In this document: piece after piece, positions 63,416 through 64,000 of the stretch
How the letters are laid out: each line of letters starts with the position of its first letter
How positions within the stretch are numbered: the stretch's first letter is position 1
From: Albula goreensis
Lineage: Eukaryota; Chordata; Actinopteri; Albuliformes; Albulidae
Assembly: GCA_022829145.1 (NCBI GenBank)
Contig: CM040753.1
Coordinates: 13,902,884-13,966,883, forward strand
Reading direction: 5' to 3'
Length of the DNA: 64,000 nucleotides
Translations under genes and position numbers: made by a program
The notes under the pieces: generated by a model
Told to the model about the DNA's origin: nothing
Database searches by the model: none
Seen by the model: only the letters and a program-made list of their open reading frames with translations

Positions 63416-64000
63416 GCACATTAGCTGCAGAATTATTTAAGTACAAATATATAAGCAATGATTTCACCATCTTGTTATCATTGCAGACAAAGAAATTAAA
63501 TATTGATTCTCCTCGAGGGGAAAGGTAACACTGTATAGGAATTACCTCATCCCTTGGTCCCTCTTCTCCATCCCTCTCTCTGCTGGCACATCGTTTCTCA
63601 CATGGATTTTGAATTCCATTTTAAATATAATGGGTCCTGTTGTTTTCTATGCCTCATAATGTCTTATTTGTACATAAAATGAGACAAGTAATGAGGCTCT
63701 TGTAATCTAAAGGGAAGGGAAAGCAATATTTGTGTGCGAACGAGAGAGGGAGGATGATTCAGTTTTACTAAAAAGAGAAATCTGAAGGCCTTTTCTCTGA
63801 ATTTGCTGTAATAATAGAAGGCAGACACATGGCCTGAGGTAGTGCACGTTTTCATTTGAGTACACTGAGCTTTTTTTTCAACTTGATTTTGGAAATCATC
63901 TTCATAGAAAAGCTCTATGTAGTAGCCAAGAGTGGAGGATCCTCCTACAGACTCGTGATGGAGGAAGCATATAGTTATGCATGTACAAAGACACTTCACA

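Larger units (their letters stand above)
1..64000 (+). other. naaladl2: Internal segment of naaladl2 locus (six exons, seven introns or intron parts)
   Basis: The whole window behaves as the inside of one + strand gene. Six exons totalling 846 nt (282 codons) keep one frame through every junction, and the joined protein reads continuously as PA domain followed by M28 peptidase-like domain. NAALADL2 is preferred over TFRC, TFR2, FOLH1 or NAALAD2 because of the strings YVDPCDLP, SNLTSLLVQPIS and FCSWGGSAFG, which I recognise as specific to that family. The family product is a single-pass type II membrane glycoprotein; its anchor and cytoplasmic tail are not encoded here. Coding sequence is about 1.3 percent of the window. 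The mammalian gene is also known for very long introns. The next downstream exon was sought to 64000 and not seen. Confidence 0.9.
51097..64000 (+). other. Downstream intron (5' part, at least 12.9 kb)
   Basis: Opens with donor GTAACA. It contains an L1-like remnant (51510-52440), a 49-bp and a 34-bp minisatellite and a long polypyrimidine tract. No exon matching the next NAALADL2 segment was recognised in any frame. Nothing recognisable was seen in 52500-54480, 55220-58000 or 59700-61700 beyond short chance ORFs. Confidence 0.7.

Noticed and set aside
51097..64000. Search for the next NAALADL2 exon (region with the last histidine position)
   Set aside because: No phase-0 AG-bordered segment with the expected sequence was seen; it most likely lies beyond 64000, though a diverged exon could have been missed by eye.

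Overview
This is eukaryotic, vertebrate-type DNA. It is AT-rich and almost entirely intronic, dense in dinucleotide microsatellites and minisatellites, with decayed L1-type LINE remnants and short interspersed elements. Some of these repeats carry the 'TTTAGCAGACgCTTTTATCC' type motif that is very common in ray-finned fish genomes. A ray-finned fish, probably a teleost, is the best reading; I cannot name the species.

The only protein-coding gene I can support is on the + strand: an internal part of a NAALADL2 orthologue (N-acetylated alpha-linked acidic dipeptidase-like 2, transferrin-receptor/PSMA superfamily). Six consecutive coding exons lie at 3005-3124, 12296-12446, 38968-39111, 45520-45612, 50066-50274 and 50968-51096. 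Each is flanked by AG and GT. Their phases (0-0, 0-1, 1-1, 1-1, 1-0, 0-0) join without a stop into 846 nt, or 282 codons, running from the protease-associated (PA) domain into the M28 peptidase-like domain. The first coding exons, the transmembrane segment, the end of the peptidase-like domain and the dimerisation domain lie outside the window. Aligned from memory to PSMA, the visible part has lost four of the five zinc ligands and the catalytic glutamate, so the protein should be a pseudopeptidase.

Layout: upstream intron 1-3004; 9.2 kb intron 3125-12295 (TG microsatellite, a 31-bp minisatellite made of splice-donor-like units, a palindromic TG/TA/CA tract); 26.5 kb intron 12447-38967 (fold-back MITE with target-site duplication, 30-bp, 28-bp, 60-bp and 29/35-bp tandem arrays, GC-rich block, minus-strand L1 fragment, TGCACGAT-type element); 6.4 kb intron 39112-45519; 4.5 kb intron 45613-50065 (a short interspersed family that also forms an inverted-repeat element); 0.7 kb intron 50275-50967; and at least 12.9 kb of the next intron (plus-strand L1-like remnant, 49-bp and 34-bp minisatellites, polypyrimidine tract).

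No tRNA, rRNA, CRISPR array, operon or second gene was recognised. Most long open frames come from tandem repeats that lack stop codons. Several intronic blocks have a composition unlike their surroundings and could be conserved enhancers; that is an impression only and needs cross-species alignment.
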